From: Nocardia arthritidis
Lineage (GTDB): Bacteria > Actinomycetota > Actinomycetes > Mycobacteriales > Mycobacteriaceae
Length of the DNA stretch: 64,000 nt
Assembly (NCBI RefSeq): GCF_011801145.1
Contig: NZ_CP046172.1
Coordinates: 2,480,001-2,544,000 of the forward strand
Direction of reading: 5' to 3'
The notes below the pieces were generated by a model. The model did not search any database. It saw only the letters and a program-made list of their open reading frames with translations, and had not been told where the DNA came from. The position numbers and the translations under genes were made by a program. Shown here piece by piece: positions 1 through 8,379 of this stretch; the first letter of the stretch is position 1; each line of letters opens with the position of its first letter.

Positions 1-146
1 TCACCCAGCAGGTCATGATCGCGGCCTCGCAGGTCACCCAGATCGGCTCCGACGCGCAGCTGACCGCGGCCGCCCAGATTCTGTCGGAGACCAGGCGGCG
101 GCTGTATCAACTACTCGCCGACGGGGACGCCGGGAAGCAGGAATAG
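1..146 (+). CDS. C-terminal end of an unidentified protein (5' end outside window)
   Basis: An open frame enters from the left edge (codons beginning at base 3) and ends with TAG at 144-146. It encodes about 47 residues, Gln/Ala-rich with a helical ETRRRLYQLL segment and ending GDAGKQE. Codons are G/C-biased, as in a real gene. It lies 30 bp upstream of the MFS exporter in the same direction, where a MarR- or TetR-type regulator would be common, but too little is visible to assign a family. Confidence 0.5.
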   Translation, partial: TQQVMIAASQVTQIGSDAQLTAAAQILSETRRRLYQLLADGDAGKQE

Positions 147-176
147 GGCACCGGCGCACAGGGAGGGGACAACATC

Positions 177-1745
177 ATGAGCACGACATCTTCGACGGGG
201 CTCGGGCAGGACGAATCGGTGGCCCCCGCGATGAGCAGGGGGCGCATCTGGCTGGTGTTCGGCGGCCTGATGCTCGGCATGCTGCTCACGGCGCTGGATC
301 AAACGGTGTCCACCGCCATGTACACGATCGTCGGCGAACTGGATCCGGTACACGGCATCGAACGTCTGCCCTGGGTGGTGACGGCTTATCTACTCGCATC
401 CGTCGCCACCCAGCCGCTGTTCGGCAGGTTTGCCGATTCCTACGGACCGAAGCCGCTGTACCTGGTGGCGATGGGTTTGTTCGTCGCCGGTTCGGCCTGG
501 GCCGGCTTCGCGCACAGCCTGACCGAGCTCATCGCCGCGCGAGTGGTGCAGGGCCTCGGCGCGGGTGGTGCCATGGTCTTGGCCATGGCGGTTACCGCGA
601 TCATGCTTCCGCCGCAGGACCGGGCGAAGTACGCGGGCATCGGTTTCCCGGTGATGACGGTGGCCAACGTGGTCGGCCCGCTGCTGGGTGGATTCTTCAC
701 CCAGCCGCACGCCTTCCTGTGGACCTCCACCTCGTGGCGCTGGGTCTTCCTCATCAATCTGCCGCTCGGTGTGCTCGGAATCCTGCTGGTGGCCTTGCTA
801 TTGCGGGCACCGGCCGAGCGAACTCCGCATCGGATCGACTACCTCGGAGTCGCATTCCTCGTCAGCGGTACGTCGGCACTGCTGATCGTCGCGCAGTGGG
901 GCGGTAAGCAGTACGCCTGGAGTTCCGCCACCATCCTCGGTTTTTCCGCGGTCGGCGCGATCCTCATCGCACTGTTCGTGTGGCGCCAGGGCCGGGCCGC
1001 CGAACCCATCATTCCGTTGCGGTTGTTCCGCAACAGCACCTTCCGAGTCGCCGTGCCGATCTCGTTCATCGTCGGCTTCGCGACCTTCGGCTCCATCATC
1101 TACGTCGCGCTTTACCTCCAGGTGGCCAATGGGCTCACCCCCACCGAGGCGGGGCTGAACATGTTGCCGATGACGCTCGGCATGGGTGTCGGTTCCGTTT
1201 TCACCGGGCGGCTGATCTCGAAACTGAACCGGTACCGAATCTTCGGCATCGTGGGATCCGGGGCGGCGGCCGTCTTCCTCGGCCTGCTCGGTCTGCTCAG
1301 CCCGGATACCCCGCTGTGGTTGCTCGGCGTCGATCTGTTCCTGTTCGGCGTCGGTCTCAGCCAGATCATGCAGGTTCCGGTACTGGCCGTGCAGAACTCG
1401 GTGCCGATCACCGAAATGGGTACGGCCATGGCCGGCGTGATGTTTCCCCGAGTGGTCGGCGGCGCCTTCGGGACCGCCGTGCTCAGCGCGCTGCTGCTGA
1501 ACCTGCTCTCGGCGAATCTGCCGGAGCAGCTCAGGGCCGATGCGAGCAATACGGTGAGCCCCAGCGTGCTCGGCACGCTACCGGCCGATCTGCGCAAGGT
1601 CGTCGTCGACGCGTTCGTCAGTGCGACGAATACGGTGTTCGTCGTGGCCGCGCTGCTGATGGTGCTGGCCTTCCTACTCACCCTTTTGCTGAAAGAACCG
1701 TCGGGCGGACTACGCGGCCGCCCGGCCCCGCCCCCGGCGGACTGA
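177..1745 (+). CDS. MFS drug exporter, DHA2 (EmrB/QacA) family
   Basis: A 522-residue inner-membrane protein with about 14 hydrophobic segments, the usual length and topology of the 14-TM DHA2 proton-antiporter family. Motif A-like loop residues FGRFADSYGPKPLY follow TM2, and the motif C-like stretch VVGPLLGGFF lies in TM5. The ATG at 177 has a purine-rich GGGAGGGG about 8 nt upstream. It stands at the edge of the biosynthetic genes, so its likely role is export of, or self-resistance to, the locus product; the substrate cannot be read from sequence. A strong hairpin follows the stop, so it is probably transcribed apart from the glycosyltransferase. Confidence 0.93.
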   Translation: MSTTSSTGLGQDESVAPAMSRGRIWLVFGGLMLGMLLTALDQTVSTAMYTIVGELDPVHGIERLPWVVTAYLLASVATQPLFGRFADSYGPKPLYLVAMGLFVAGSAWAGFAHSLTELIAARVVQGLGAGGAMVLAMAVTAIMLPPQDRAKYAGIGFPVMTVANVVGPLLGGFFTQPHAFLWTSTSWRWVFLINLPLGVLGILLVALLLRAPAERTPHRIDYLGVAFLVSGTSALLIVAQWGGKQYAWSSATILGFSAVGAILIALFVWRQGRAAEPIIPLRLFRNSTFRVAVPISFIVGFATFGSIIYVALYLQVANGLTPTEAGLNMLPMTLGMGVGSVFTGRLISKLNRYRIFGIVGSGAAAVFLGLLGLLSPDTPLWLLGVDLFLFGVGLSQIMQVPVLAVQNSVPITEMGTAMAGVMFPRVVGGAFGTAVLSALLLNLLSANLPEQLRADASNTVSPSVLGTLPADLRKVVVDAFVSATNTVFVVAALLMVLAFLLTLLLKEPSGGLRGRPAPPPAD

Positions 1746-1749
1746 ATGC

Positions 1750-1785
1750 CGCGGTCGGCAGCACCCGGGGGCGCTGCCGACCGCG
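1750..1785 (+). terminator. Terminator-like hairpin after the MFS gene
   Basis: A perfect 13-bp inverted repeat, CGCGGTCGGCAGC at 1750-1762 and GCTGCCGACCGCG at 1773-1785, with a 10-nt loop, starts five bases after the MFS stop. No T-run follows, as is usual for high-GC actinobacterial terminators. It separates the exporter from the glycosyltransferase at 1872. Confidence 0.7.
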
Positions 1786-1871
1786 TCTGGATCGGTGTTC
1801 GAATCGCTGTTGCCAGCATCGGGTCGATATTCGTCAGGCGGATCACGCCTCGGCTGAAATGGGGATAAGCA

Positions 1872-3083
1872 ATGCGGGTCTTGTTCACGTCGTTCGCGTG
1901 GCCGTCGCACTACTATCCGATGGCACCGCTCGGATGGGCCCTGCGTGCCGCCGGACACGAGGTCCGGGTCGCGAGTACGCCGGCGCTCACCGAAACGATC
2001 ATCCAGACCGGGCTGCCCGCGGTTTCGGTCGGCACGGATATCGATATCGCGGGCCGGTCGAAACGCGGCGAACTCGGTGACTGGCACAACGAGAAGCGGT
2101 GGCCGACCGACCAGGACAAGCTGAATGCCGGCCAGCAGACGCTGATCACCAACATCGCCAACATGATGTTCGAGGTCGCCGGCGCGATGTCCGGCGACCT
2201 GGTCGACTTCGCTCGGGCGTGGCAACCGGACCTGCTCATCCACGATCCGCAGACCTTCGCCGGTCCGGTGGCCGCGCAGGCGCTCGGGATTCCGTCACTG
2301 GCCCATATGGCGGGCTCGCCGTCGGCCCCCGGGCTGAAGCTGCAGGAGTCCGGCACGCCACCGCCGCCGGGCTGGGGCGAGCTTTTCGCGAGATTCGGTG
2401 TCGAACCGCGGATGGGTCCTTCGGCGTGGATCGACCCGTGTCCGCCCAGCATGCGAAAACCGGCCGCGGCGGCGAGGCTTTCGGTTCGGTATGTGCCCTT
2501 CAACGCGCCCGGCGTCGAGCCTGCGTGGCTGCTGGAACGGTCCGCCCGCCCGCGGGTCTGCATAACCTGGGGCACCTCGACGGTCCGGATGATGAGCAGC
2601 GGGATGACCGAGCTGCTGCACCAGGCGATCGACGCGGTGACCGGGCTGGACGTGGACGTCGTGCTCGCCGTTACCGCGGCCACGCGGCGGGAACTGGGCA
2701 CGATCCCGCCCGGCGTGCGGGTGGCGGAGTCGTTGCCGTTGTACATGCTGATGCCGAGCTGCCAGGCGATCGTCCACCAAGGTGGGGTCGGCACCGCGTT
2801 GACGGCCGCGCTGTACGGCGTTCCCCAGTTGTCGGTCACCCAGATCCCCGAGCAGATGATCACCGGGGACGTCTTCGCCGCCAGCGGCGCCGGTCGGCAT
2901 CTGCTGCACAACGAGAGCACGGTCGAGCGGATCCGGGCGCATGTCGTCGCGTTGCTCGAAGACCAGTCCTGCCGGGATGGCGCGGACCGGCTCCGCGCCG
3001 AAATGCTGGCGATGCCGACCCCCGCCGAGCTGGTGCCGGATCTGTTGGAGGCGGCCGCGGGCCACGCACTGGCCCCACGCTGA
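1872..3083 (+). CDS. GT-B glycosyltransferase, UGT / EryCIII-like family
   Basis: A 403-residue glycosyltransferase of the antibiotic (EryCIII/DesVII-like) type, predicted to move a nucleotide-activated sugar onto a small-molecule aglycone in the cytoplasm. The N-terminus MRVLFTSFAWPSHYYPMAPL is the family's opening strand and loop. The C-terminal nucleotide-sugar site has the hallmark IVHQGGVGTALTAALYGVPQ (about residues 304-323), followed by a QIPEQ segment where the sugar-contacting DQ-type motif usually lies. Length is normal (380-430). It begins a same-strand run with the flavin hydroxylase, P450 and SDR. No deoxysugar-biosynthesis genes lie nearby; the sugar supply may be encoded left of the window or elsewhere. 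Confidence 0.9.
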   Translation: MRVLFTSFAWPSHYYPMAPLGWALRAAGHEVRVASTPALTETIIQTGLPAVSVGTDIDIAGRSKRGELGDWHNEKRWPTDQDKLNAGQQTLITNIANMMFEVAGAMSGDLVDFARAWQPDLLIHDPQTFAGPVAAQALGIPSLAHMAGSPSAPGLKLQESGTPPPPGWGELFARFGVEPRMGPSAWIDPCPPSMRKPAAAARLSVRYVPFNAPGVEPAWLLERSARPRVCITWGTSTVRMMSSGMTELLHQAIDAVTGLDVDVVLAVTAATRRELGTIPPGVRVAESLPLYMLMPSCQAIVHQGGVGTALTAALYGVPQLSVTQIPEQMITGDVFAASGAGRHLLHNESTVERIRAHVVALLEDQSCRDGADRLRAEMLAMPTPAELVPDLLEAAAGHALAPR

Positions 3084-3116
3084 CCTCGAAACCGGCTTTC
3101 GAATGTGAGGGTTCAG

Positions 3117-4745
3117 GTGTACGACGAGGAAGTTCAAGTACTGATCGCCGGCGGCGGCCTGGTGGGGCTCTCGCTCGCGGTATTCCTGCGTGATCAGGGC
3201 ATATCCACCATCGTGCTGGAGCGGCACCCGGCCACCTCCATGCAGCCGAGGGGCCGGATGCTGACCTCGCGATCAATGGAGTTGTTCCACAGCATCGGGT
3301 TGGGGCAAGCCATTGTCGAGGCGCCGCCCTCGGTATTCCTCGAATACGGCGAGAGCGCGCGAGCGGAAACACTGGTCGGTGCGGAGGACTTCCGCACCGC
3401 TCGGCCACCGATGGACAGCGTGGCGGAATTCAGCCCGCACGAGCCGGCCCTGATCGACCAGAGCACCGTGGTTTCGCTGCTGCGCACGCGGGCCGAACAA
3501 TGCGGGGCCGATATCAGGTTCGGCCACCGGATGGCCGGCTTCTATCAGCGCGGTCGAGGCGTCGATGTGGTCGCCGAGGAGCGTGCCGCCGGACGCCGCT
3601 ACCGGGTGCGGGCCGAATATCTGGTCGCCGCCGACGGTCACCGGTCACCGACTCGCCGAAGCCTCGGCATCGAGATGCTCGGACCGGGAACGCTCCAGCA
3701 CATCGCCAATATCGCATTCGAGGCGGATCTCACCGTCGCGCTGCGCGGGCGCCGACTGGCCCTCTGCTATCTGCGGCAACCCCGATCGGGGACATTGCTC
3801 GCGATACTCGACCGAAGCGATCGCTGGGTGCTCATGGTTCCCTACGATCCCGAAACCTCCGATGTGGACCGGGAATTCGACCGAGCCGGGTGCGTCGACA
3901 TGATCCGCGCCGCGACCGGGATCGCCGACCTGGAACCGGCACTTCTAATGCCGTTTGCGGACGAGGCCCGGCTCGTGCACACGTGGGAGATGGCCGCCGC
4001 GGTGGCCGAGCGCTACCGCGTCGGCCGGGTACTGCTCGCGGGTGACGCGGCGCACATCATGCCGCCGGCCGGCGGATTCGGCGGGAATACCGGCATCCAG
4101 GACGCGCACAACCTGGCCTGGAAAATCGCCGCGGTGCTCGGGGGTGCGGCCGACCCGGGCCTGCTCGAGACCTATGAGCTGGAGCGACGTCCGGTCGCCC
4201 GGCTGACCTGCGAACACACCATTCAGCGGCTGCGTGGACGCACCGAAGCCGAAGGCGATAGCCAACTGGCCGCGAATTCTCCGGCTATCGGCCTCGGCTA
4301 CCGCTACCGCTCACCGGCGATTCTGGCGGAGGACGACGATGGCCCGGACGTCCTGCACCCGCGCGATTTGAGCGGCTTACCGGGCACCCGCGCCGCCCAT
4401 CTCGAGCTGGTTCGCGACGGGCGTCAGCTGTCGACCATCGACCTGTTCGGGCATCGGTTCGTCCTGCTGACCGGTCCGGAGGCGGTGGCGTGGTCCGCAG
4501 CGGGTCGCCGGTTCGCGGCCGAAAGCGGGATCGGCCTGGATGTCTACCGCCTCGGGCACGACGTGCACGATTCGCAGCGCCGCTGGAAGCAGAAGTACGG
4601 GGTGGACGACTCCGGCGCGGTGCTTATCCGTCCGGACGGTTTCGTCGCTTGGCGGGCGCCGTCCAGTGCCGAGCAACCGGAGCGGCTGCTGGCGGACGTG
4701 TTCCGGCGCCTGCTCACCGGTGTCGGCGATTCCGATGCGACTTGA
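3117..4745 (+). CDS. FAD-dependent monooxygenase, aromatic polyketide hydroxylase type (group A)
   Basis: A flavoprotein hydroxylase of the p-hydroxybenzoate hydroxylase fold, expected to add oxygen to an aromatic or polyketide intermediate using FAD and NAD(P)H. All three signatures are present: the dinucleotide motif VLIAGGGLVGLSLA at the N-terminus, the DG motif in YLVAADGHRSPTRR and the GD motif in VLLAGDAAHIMPPAGGFGGN. The last ~150 residues form the thioredoxin-like C-terminal domain typical of RdmE/PgaE/TcmG relatives. I chose GTG at 3117 because GAGG sits 6 nt upstream; the frame is open from a GTG at 3105. One rare TTA codon lies at 4377-4379. It follows the glycosyltransferase by about 30 nt and is probably co-transcribed with it. 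Confidence 0.92.
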   Translation: MYDEEVQVLIAGGGLVGLSLAVFLRDQGISTIVLERHPATSMQPRGRMLTSRSMELFHSIGLGQAIVEAPPSVFLEYGESARAETLVGAEDFRTARPPMDSVAEFSPHEPALIDQSTVVSLLRTRAEQCGADIRFGHRMAGFYQRGRGVDVVAEERAAGRRYRVRAEYLVAADGHRSPTRRSLGIEMLGPGTLQHIANIAFEADLTVALRGRRLALCYLRQPRSGTLLAILDRSDRWVLMVPYDPETSDVDREFDRAGCVDMIRAATGIADLEPALLMPFADEARLVHTWEMAAAVAERYRVGRVLLAGDAAHIMPPAGGFGGNTGIQDAHNLAWKIAAVLGGAADPGLLETYELERRPVARLTCEHTIQRLRGRTEAEGDSQLAANSPAIGLGYRYRSPAILAEDDDGPDVLHPRDLSGLPGTRAAHLELVRDGRQLSTIDLFGHRFVLLTGPEAVAWSAAGRRFAAESGIGLDVYRLGHDVHDSQRRWKQKYGVDDSGAVLIRPDGFVAWRAPSSAEQPERLLADVFRRLLTGVGDSDAT

Positions 4746-4831
4746 CCGGAGCTGGAAGACCCGCGAGCAGGATTCGGGCTGTCCAGCTCCCCGCACAGCG
4801 GCCGCGCCGCTGTCCGACCATATGAGGTCCA

Positions 4832-6016
4832 ATGACGGAGGATATGCCGGTATCCGGATTATTCGGCCCGGGATTTCAGCTCGACCCGCATCCGAGGCTC
4901 GCCGCGGCGCGGGCGGCCGGTCCATTGATCCGGATCGAACACCCTTTTCTGGGCACGGAGTGCTGGCTCGCGCTGACCTACCCCGCGGTCCGCACGGTGC
5001 TCGCCGACGATCGCCTGGTCAAACCGGCGGAACCGGGTGAACCGCCCTCACTGAACAGTTCACCGCCCGCGCATACCCGGCTGCGCCGGTTGATCCAGCA
5101 GGCATTCACCCAGCGGCAGGTGCGGGCGCTCGGCCCGCGGATCCAGGCATTGGTCGACGAAATGCTGGACCCGCTGCTCGCGCGTGGATCCGGTGACCTG
5201 GTCAGCGAGCTGACGAATCCGCTGCCGATCGCGGTCACCTGCGAGCTGGTCGGCGTACCGCGATCGGACTGGGCCGAGGTCAACCGCCGCACGACCGGGT
5301 TCGCCGGCGGTGAGTCCGCCGACCTTATCGCCGAGGCCTTCCAGATGACCTGGGACTATGCCGTGGAATTCATCGCGGCCAAGCGCGCGTGCCCGGGCGA
5401 GGATCTGACCAGCGCGCTGATCGCCGCGCGGGACGGTTCGGATCGACTCAGCGAGGACGAACTGATCCGGTTGCTGATGACTCTGCTCGTCAACGGCTAC
5501 CTTTCCTCGATAAAGGCGCTCGCCAACTCCGTGCACGCACTGTTGGATCATCCCGATCAGCTGGCGCTGGTCGCGGCTCGGCCGGATCTGATCGATTCGG
5601 CCATAGAGGAGCTGCTCCGGTTCGAATCGCCGGTCACCGCCGTGACCTGGACGGCGGCGACGGACGTCGTCATCGAAGGGGTGCCGGTTCGCGCCGACGA
5701 GCTCGTCGTGACCTCCTTCCAGGCCGCGAACCGGGATCCGGACTACTTCACGGATCCGGACCGGTTGGATATCTGCAGAAACCCCAATCCGCATCTGGCC
5801 TTTTCCCACGGCATACATCACTGCCTCGGCAAATCTCTCGCGCAGTTGGAGATGCGGATCGTCCTCGAAACTCTGCTTCGGCGTTGTCCCGGCCTCCGGT
5901 TGAACGGGCAGGCACGGCGGCAGGAGACCCGGGTCGTGCGGGGTTTCGAATCAATTCCGGTGGCGCTCGACAGCGAGTCCGTCGGTTCCGTCGCCACAAG
6001 AAAGGTGGGTGTGTGA
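4832..6016 (+). CDS. Cytochrome P450 with atypical I-helix
   Basis: A 394-residue bacterial class I P450, usual length, cytosolic, dependent on ferredoxin partners not seen here. The heme loop FSHGIHHCLGKSLAQLE puts the axial Cys at residue 331, and the K-helix ExxR is in EELLRFESPV. The I-helix is odd: where most P450s have A-G-x-(D/E)-T-T, this reads N-G-Y-L-S-S, with the acid replaced by Leu and Thr by Ser. That pair normally relays protons for O2 activation, so this enzyme may use substrate assistance or catalyse a non-standard reaction (C-C or C-O coupling, for example). Its stop TGA overlaps the next ATG by one base (TGATG), so it is translationally coupled to the SDR. Confidence 0.93.
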   Translation: MTEDMPVSGLFGPGFQLDPHPRLAAARAAGPLIRIEHPFLGTECWLALTYPAVRTVLADDRLVKPAEPGEPPSLNSSPPAHTRLRRLIQQAFTQRQVRALGPRIQALVDEMLDPLLARGSGDLVSELTNPLPIAVTCELVGVPRSDWAEVNRRTTGFAGGESADLIAEAFQMTWDYAVEFIAAKRACPGEDLTSALIAARDGSDRLSEDELIRLLMTLLVNGYLSSIKALANSVHALLDHPDQLALVAARPDLIDSAIEELLRFESPVTAVTWTAATDVVIEGVPVRADELVVTSFQAANRDPDYFTDPDRLDICRNPNPHLAFSHGIHHCLGKSLAQLEMRIVLETLLRRCPGLRLNGQARRQETRVVRGFESIPVALDSESVGSVATRKVGV

Positions 6017-6750
6017 TGTCCGGTGGGGTTTTCGCTGATCGTGTTGTGGTGGTGACCGGTGGTGGTTCGGGGATCGGGCGGGCTGCTGCGGTGGCTTTCG
6101 CGGTTCAGGGTGCGCGGTGTGTGGTGGTGACGGGTCGGCGGGTTGAGCCGTTGAAGGAGACCGCTGGTCTGCATTCGGCGATTGTGCCGGTGGTTGCGGA
6201 TGTGCGGTCGGTGGCGGGTGCGGATGCGGTGGCCGCGGTGGTGCCGGGTGTGGTGGATGTGCTGGTGCATAATGCCGGGATTTTGCGGCCGACGCCGGTG
6301 GGGTCGTTCGAGCTCGATGATGTTCGGGAGGTGTTGGAGACGAATGTGGTTGGTCCGTTGATCTTGACTCGGCGGTTGTTGCCGTTGATGTCCCGGTCGG
6401 GCGCGAATATTGTCTTCGTTTCCAGCGTCGTCGGCCAACGCCGCGCCGCACCGGGCACTTCCGTACTCGCCGCCGGTAAGGCCGCGCAGGACAACTTGAC
6501 GCGGTCGTGGGCGGTGGAGTTGGCGCCGCGGGGCATCCGGGTCAATGCGGTCGCACCTGGGGGAGTGAAGAGCGCGGCGATGAAGCTGACCCCCAGCCCG
6601 GAGCAACTCCGGCGGATGTCGCTGGTCGGTCGCCGGGGCGAGCCGGAGGAGGTCGCCACTTGGATTACCCGATTGGCCGAACCGTCGAGTGGGTTCGTCA
6701 CCGGCCAGATTCTTCCGATCGACGGTGGGATGGGACTCGCCGCCCTGTGA
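6016..6750 (+). CDS. Short-chain dehydrogenase/reductase-like protein lacking the catalytic Tyr
   Basis: A 244-residue classical SDR fold: cofactor motif TGGGSGIG near the N-terminus, NAG in VLVHNAGIL, SSVVG at 136-140, and C-terminal VNAVAPGGV and IDGGMG. The active-site YxxxK is broken: Lys155 is present but the Tyr position (residue 151, CTC) is Leu within TSVLAAGKAA. It may be a non-catalytic or neofunctionalised SDR, or an isomerase-like tailoring protein. Its start overlaps the P450 stop by one base. Codon use is also odd: from the start to about 6405 third positions are mostly G or T, then switch sharply to C-rich like the neighbours, as if the 5' half had another origin. Product and substrate unknown. 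Confidence 0.85.
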   Translation: MSGGVFADRVVVVTGGGSGIGRAAAVAFAVQGARCVVVTGRRVEPLKETAGLHSAIVPVVADVRSVAGADAVAAVVPGVVDVLVHNAGILRPTPVGSFELDDVREVLETNVVGPLILTRRLLPLMSRSGANIVFVSSVVGQRRAAPGTSVLAAGKAAQDNLTRSWAVELAPRGIRVNAVAPGGVKSAAMKLTPSPEQLRRMSLVGRRGEPEEVATWITRLAEPSSGFVTGQILPIDGGMGLAAL

Positions 6751-6902
6751 TCCATCGTGATCCATCGATTCAAAACAAAACTCGCACAAATTATACCCGA
6801 CCACATCCTTTTCCTGGCAATCCCTTCCATTCCACCCGGCCGGTAGCCGGATAGGCGGTGCATCCGGTCGCACCCGATGCTCCGGCCTAGGTAGAGAAGG
6901 GT

Positions 6903-7667
6903 ATGGGAATTATTCGATTCGTCACCCTGGGAACGCTCGAAGTGGTGCACGATGGCAGACCAATTTTGATAACAGCCCCCAAGGTTCGTAATGTCCTGGC
7001 GTTATTCGTCCTCCGGGCGAACACCGTCGTCCGGGTCGATACGTTGGTGGAGGAGCTCTGGGGAGATAAGCCGCCTCGTAGCGCGATTACCACTACCCAG
7101 ACCTACATCTATCAACTCCGGAAGTTCTTCGCGCACGAGTTCGGTATGGCGGGGAATGAAATCCTCGCCACCAAGGACCCGGGTTACGTAATGCACTTGG
7201 GTGACCAGCAGGTGGATGTCCGCCAGTTCATGCGGCTTATCGGGGAAGGCCGGGCCCTGCTGGAGAGTCGCGACCCGTATCAGGCATCCGAGGTGCTCGG
7301 ACGGGCACTCGCATTGTGGAACGGATCGGCGCTGTCCAACGTCGACGCGGGTGCCGTTCTGGAGGCGCACATCGCTCATCTGGAGGAGGAGCGTATTCGT
7401 GCGCTCGAACTCCGGATCGAGGCGGATCTGCAACTCGGCAGGCATCGTGAACTGATCGCCGAACTCCGCAATCTCACTATCGCGTATCCGATAAACGAGT
7501 GGTTCCACAGTCGTTTGATCCTGGCGCTGAGCCGATCGGGCCGGCGCGGCGAGGCACTGGCCGCGTACCAGAATGTTCGCCGCATTCTCGATAACGAACT
7601 GGGCGTGGGTCCTTCTCGGGAGTTGCGTAAATTGCAACACGAAGTACTCGCCGCCGACGCGGTATGA
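6903..7667 (+). CDS. SARP-family transcriptional activator (AfsR/DnrI/RedD type)
   Basis: A 254-residue Streptomyces-antibiotic-regulatory-protein homologue. Residues 1-95 form the OmpR-type winged helix (TAPKVRNVLALFVLRAN, then ELWGDKPPRSAITTTQTYIYQLR), and residues ~100-250 the bacterial transcriptional activation domain (TPR-like helices, FHSRLILALSRSGRRGEALAAY, ending ELGVGPSRELRKLQ). Small stand-alone SARPs activate antibiotic genes by binding direct heptameric repeats near -35. It stands alone after an AT-rich 150-bp gap. A TTA codon (Leu34, 7002-7004) is notable, because in Streptomyces TTA codons in such regulators place them under bldA tRNA control; whether that applies here is unknown. 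It is a candidate activator of the tailoring genes to its left. Confidence 0.93.
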   Translation: MGIIRFVTLGTLEVVHDGRPILITAPKVRNVLALFVLRANTVVRVDTLVEELWGDKPPRSAITTTQTYIYQLRKFFAHEFGMAGNEILATKDPGYVMHLGDQQVDVRQFMRLIGEGRALLESRDPYQASEVLGRALALWNGSALSNVDAGAVLEAHIAHLEEERIRALELRIEADLQLGRHRELIAELRNLTIAYPINEWFHSRLILALSRSGRRGEALAAYQNVRRILDNELGVGPSRELRKLQHEVLAADAV

Positions 7668-8379
7668 GCTCCGCTTGCCGACCCGGCGTGTCCGGTCAAC
7701 GGGACCGGATACTCGGCCGACCGCATCGCAGGGATGGTTTGCTGGTGCGTCACATTATTGTTGGGTGCTCGCGTGAACGATGGAAGCCGCCGCCGCGGCA
7801 TTTCCGGTCAGTGGGGACTGTCATGGGTTACGGCTGTCGGCCGCCCCAGGTATGGTGGTGTGCGTGTTTCGCGTGTGGCGACGAAAGTCGTTGCGGTAGT
7901 TGAAGATGACAGGGGGAGTGGCGAAGGTCATCGGTCCGGGGCTATAAGTGTTGGTTCGGCTTCGCGATAGCGAAGAGCTGAGGTTCGGCAGCGGATTGTC
8001 CGGACGCTCGGATGCTGTCCCGGCAATGCGGCGCATCCGAATTCGGATATATCGGACATTATTCGGTCCGTGCGGTCCACTGCGCCGTGTTTCCGTACTT
8101 CTTCGACGATTGTGCGACCTTTGTGCAATCCCGGGTTATTGGTCTTTTGTGGAACAACCATGGGTGGATGCGTCGCGTCAAGCCGGTGGCGCATCGCCCA
8201 TAGAATGGGGGGCATTGGTAAGAAAAGAGCAAACGCTAGTCTGGGTACTTGTATCAACCGATAGGTTTCAATGCTCGCCGCGAACCGACGGCGGTGAACT
8301 CCGATCAGGGGTCGGTCGAGTCAGGAACTTTGCACTGGGGGGATAGTTGCCTGCCCAGCGTTGATGTCAGGAGGTTGGC
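7668..8379. other. 712-bp non-coding region between the SARP and LmbU-like genes
   Basis: I find no convincing gene: the short frames lack consistent codon bias. It holds several inverted repeats, including CTTCGC-gata-GCGAAG at 7960-7975 and the palindrome group at 8035-8070. Its length and dyads suggest a control region for the LmbU-like gene. Confidence 0.5.
8035..8070. promoter_or_regulatory. Cluster of palindromes, possible operator
   Basis: The perfect 14-bp palindrome ATCCGAATTCGGAT (8035-8048) is followed by an inverted repeat CGGAC...GTCCG (8053-8070), with the unit ATTCGG recurring 22 bp apart, about two helical turns. It lies about 310 bp upstream of the LmbU-like gene and downstream of the SARP gene. 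The regulator is unknown; both neighbouring regulators are candidates. Confidence 0.35.

Noticed and set aside
1913..2920. Long antisense frame over the glycosyltransferase gene
   Set aside because: Open only because of high GC third-position bias on the other strand; no family features, while the plus-strand protein is clearly a GT-B enzyme.
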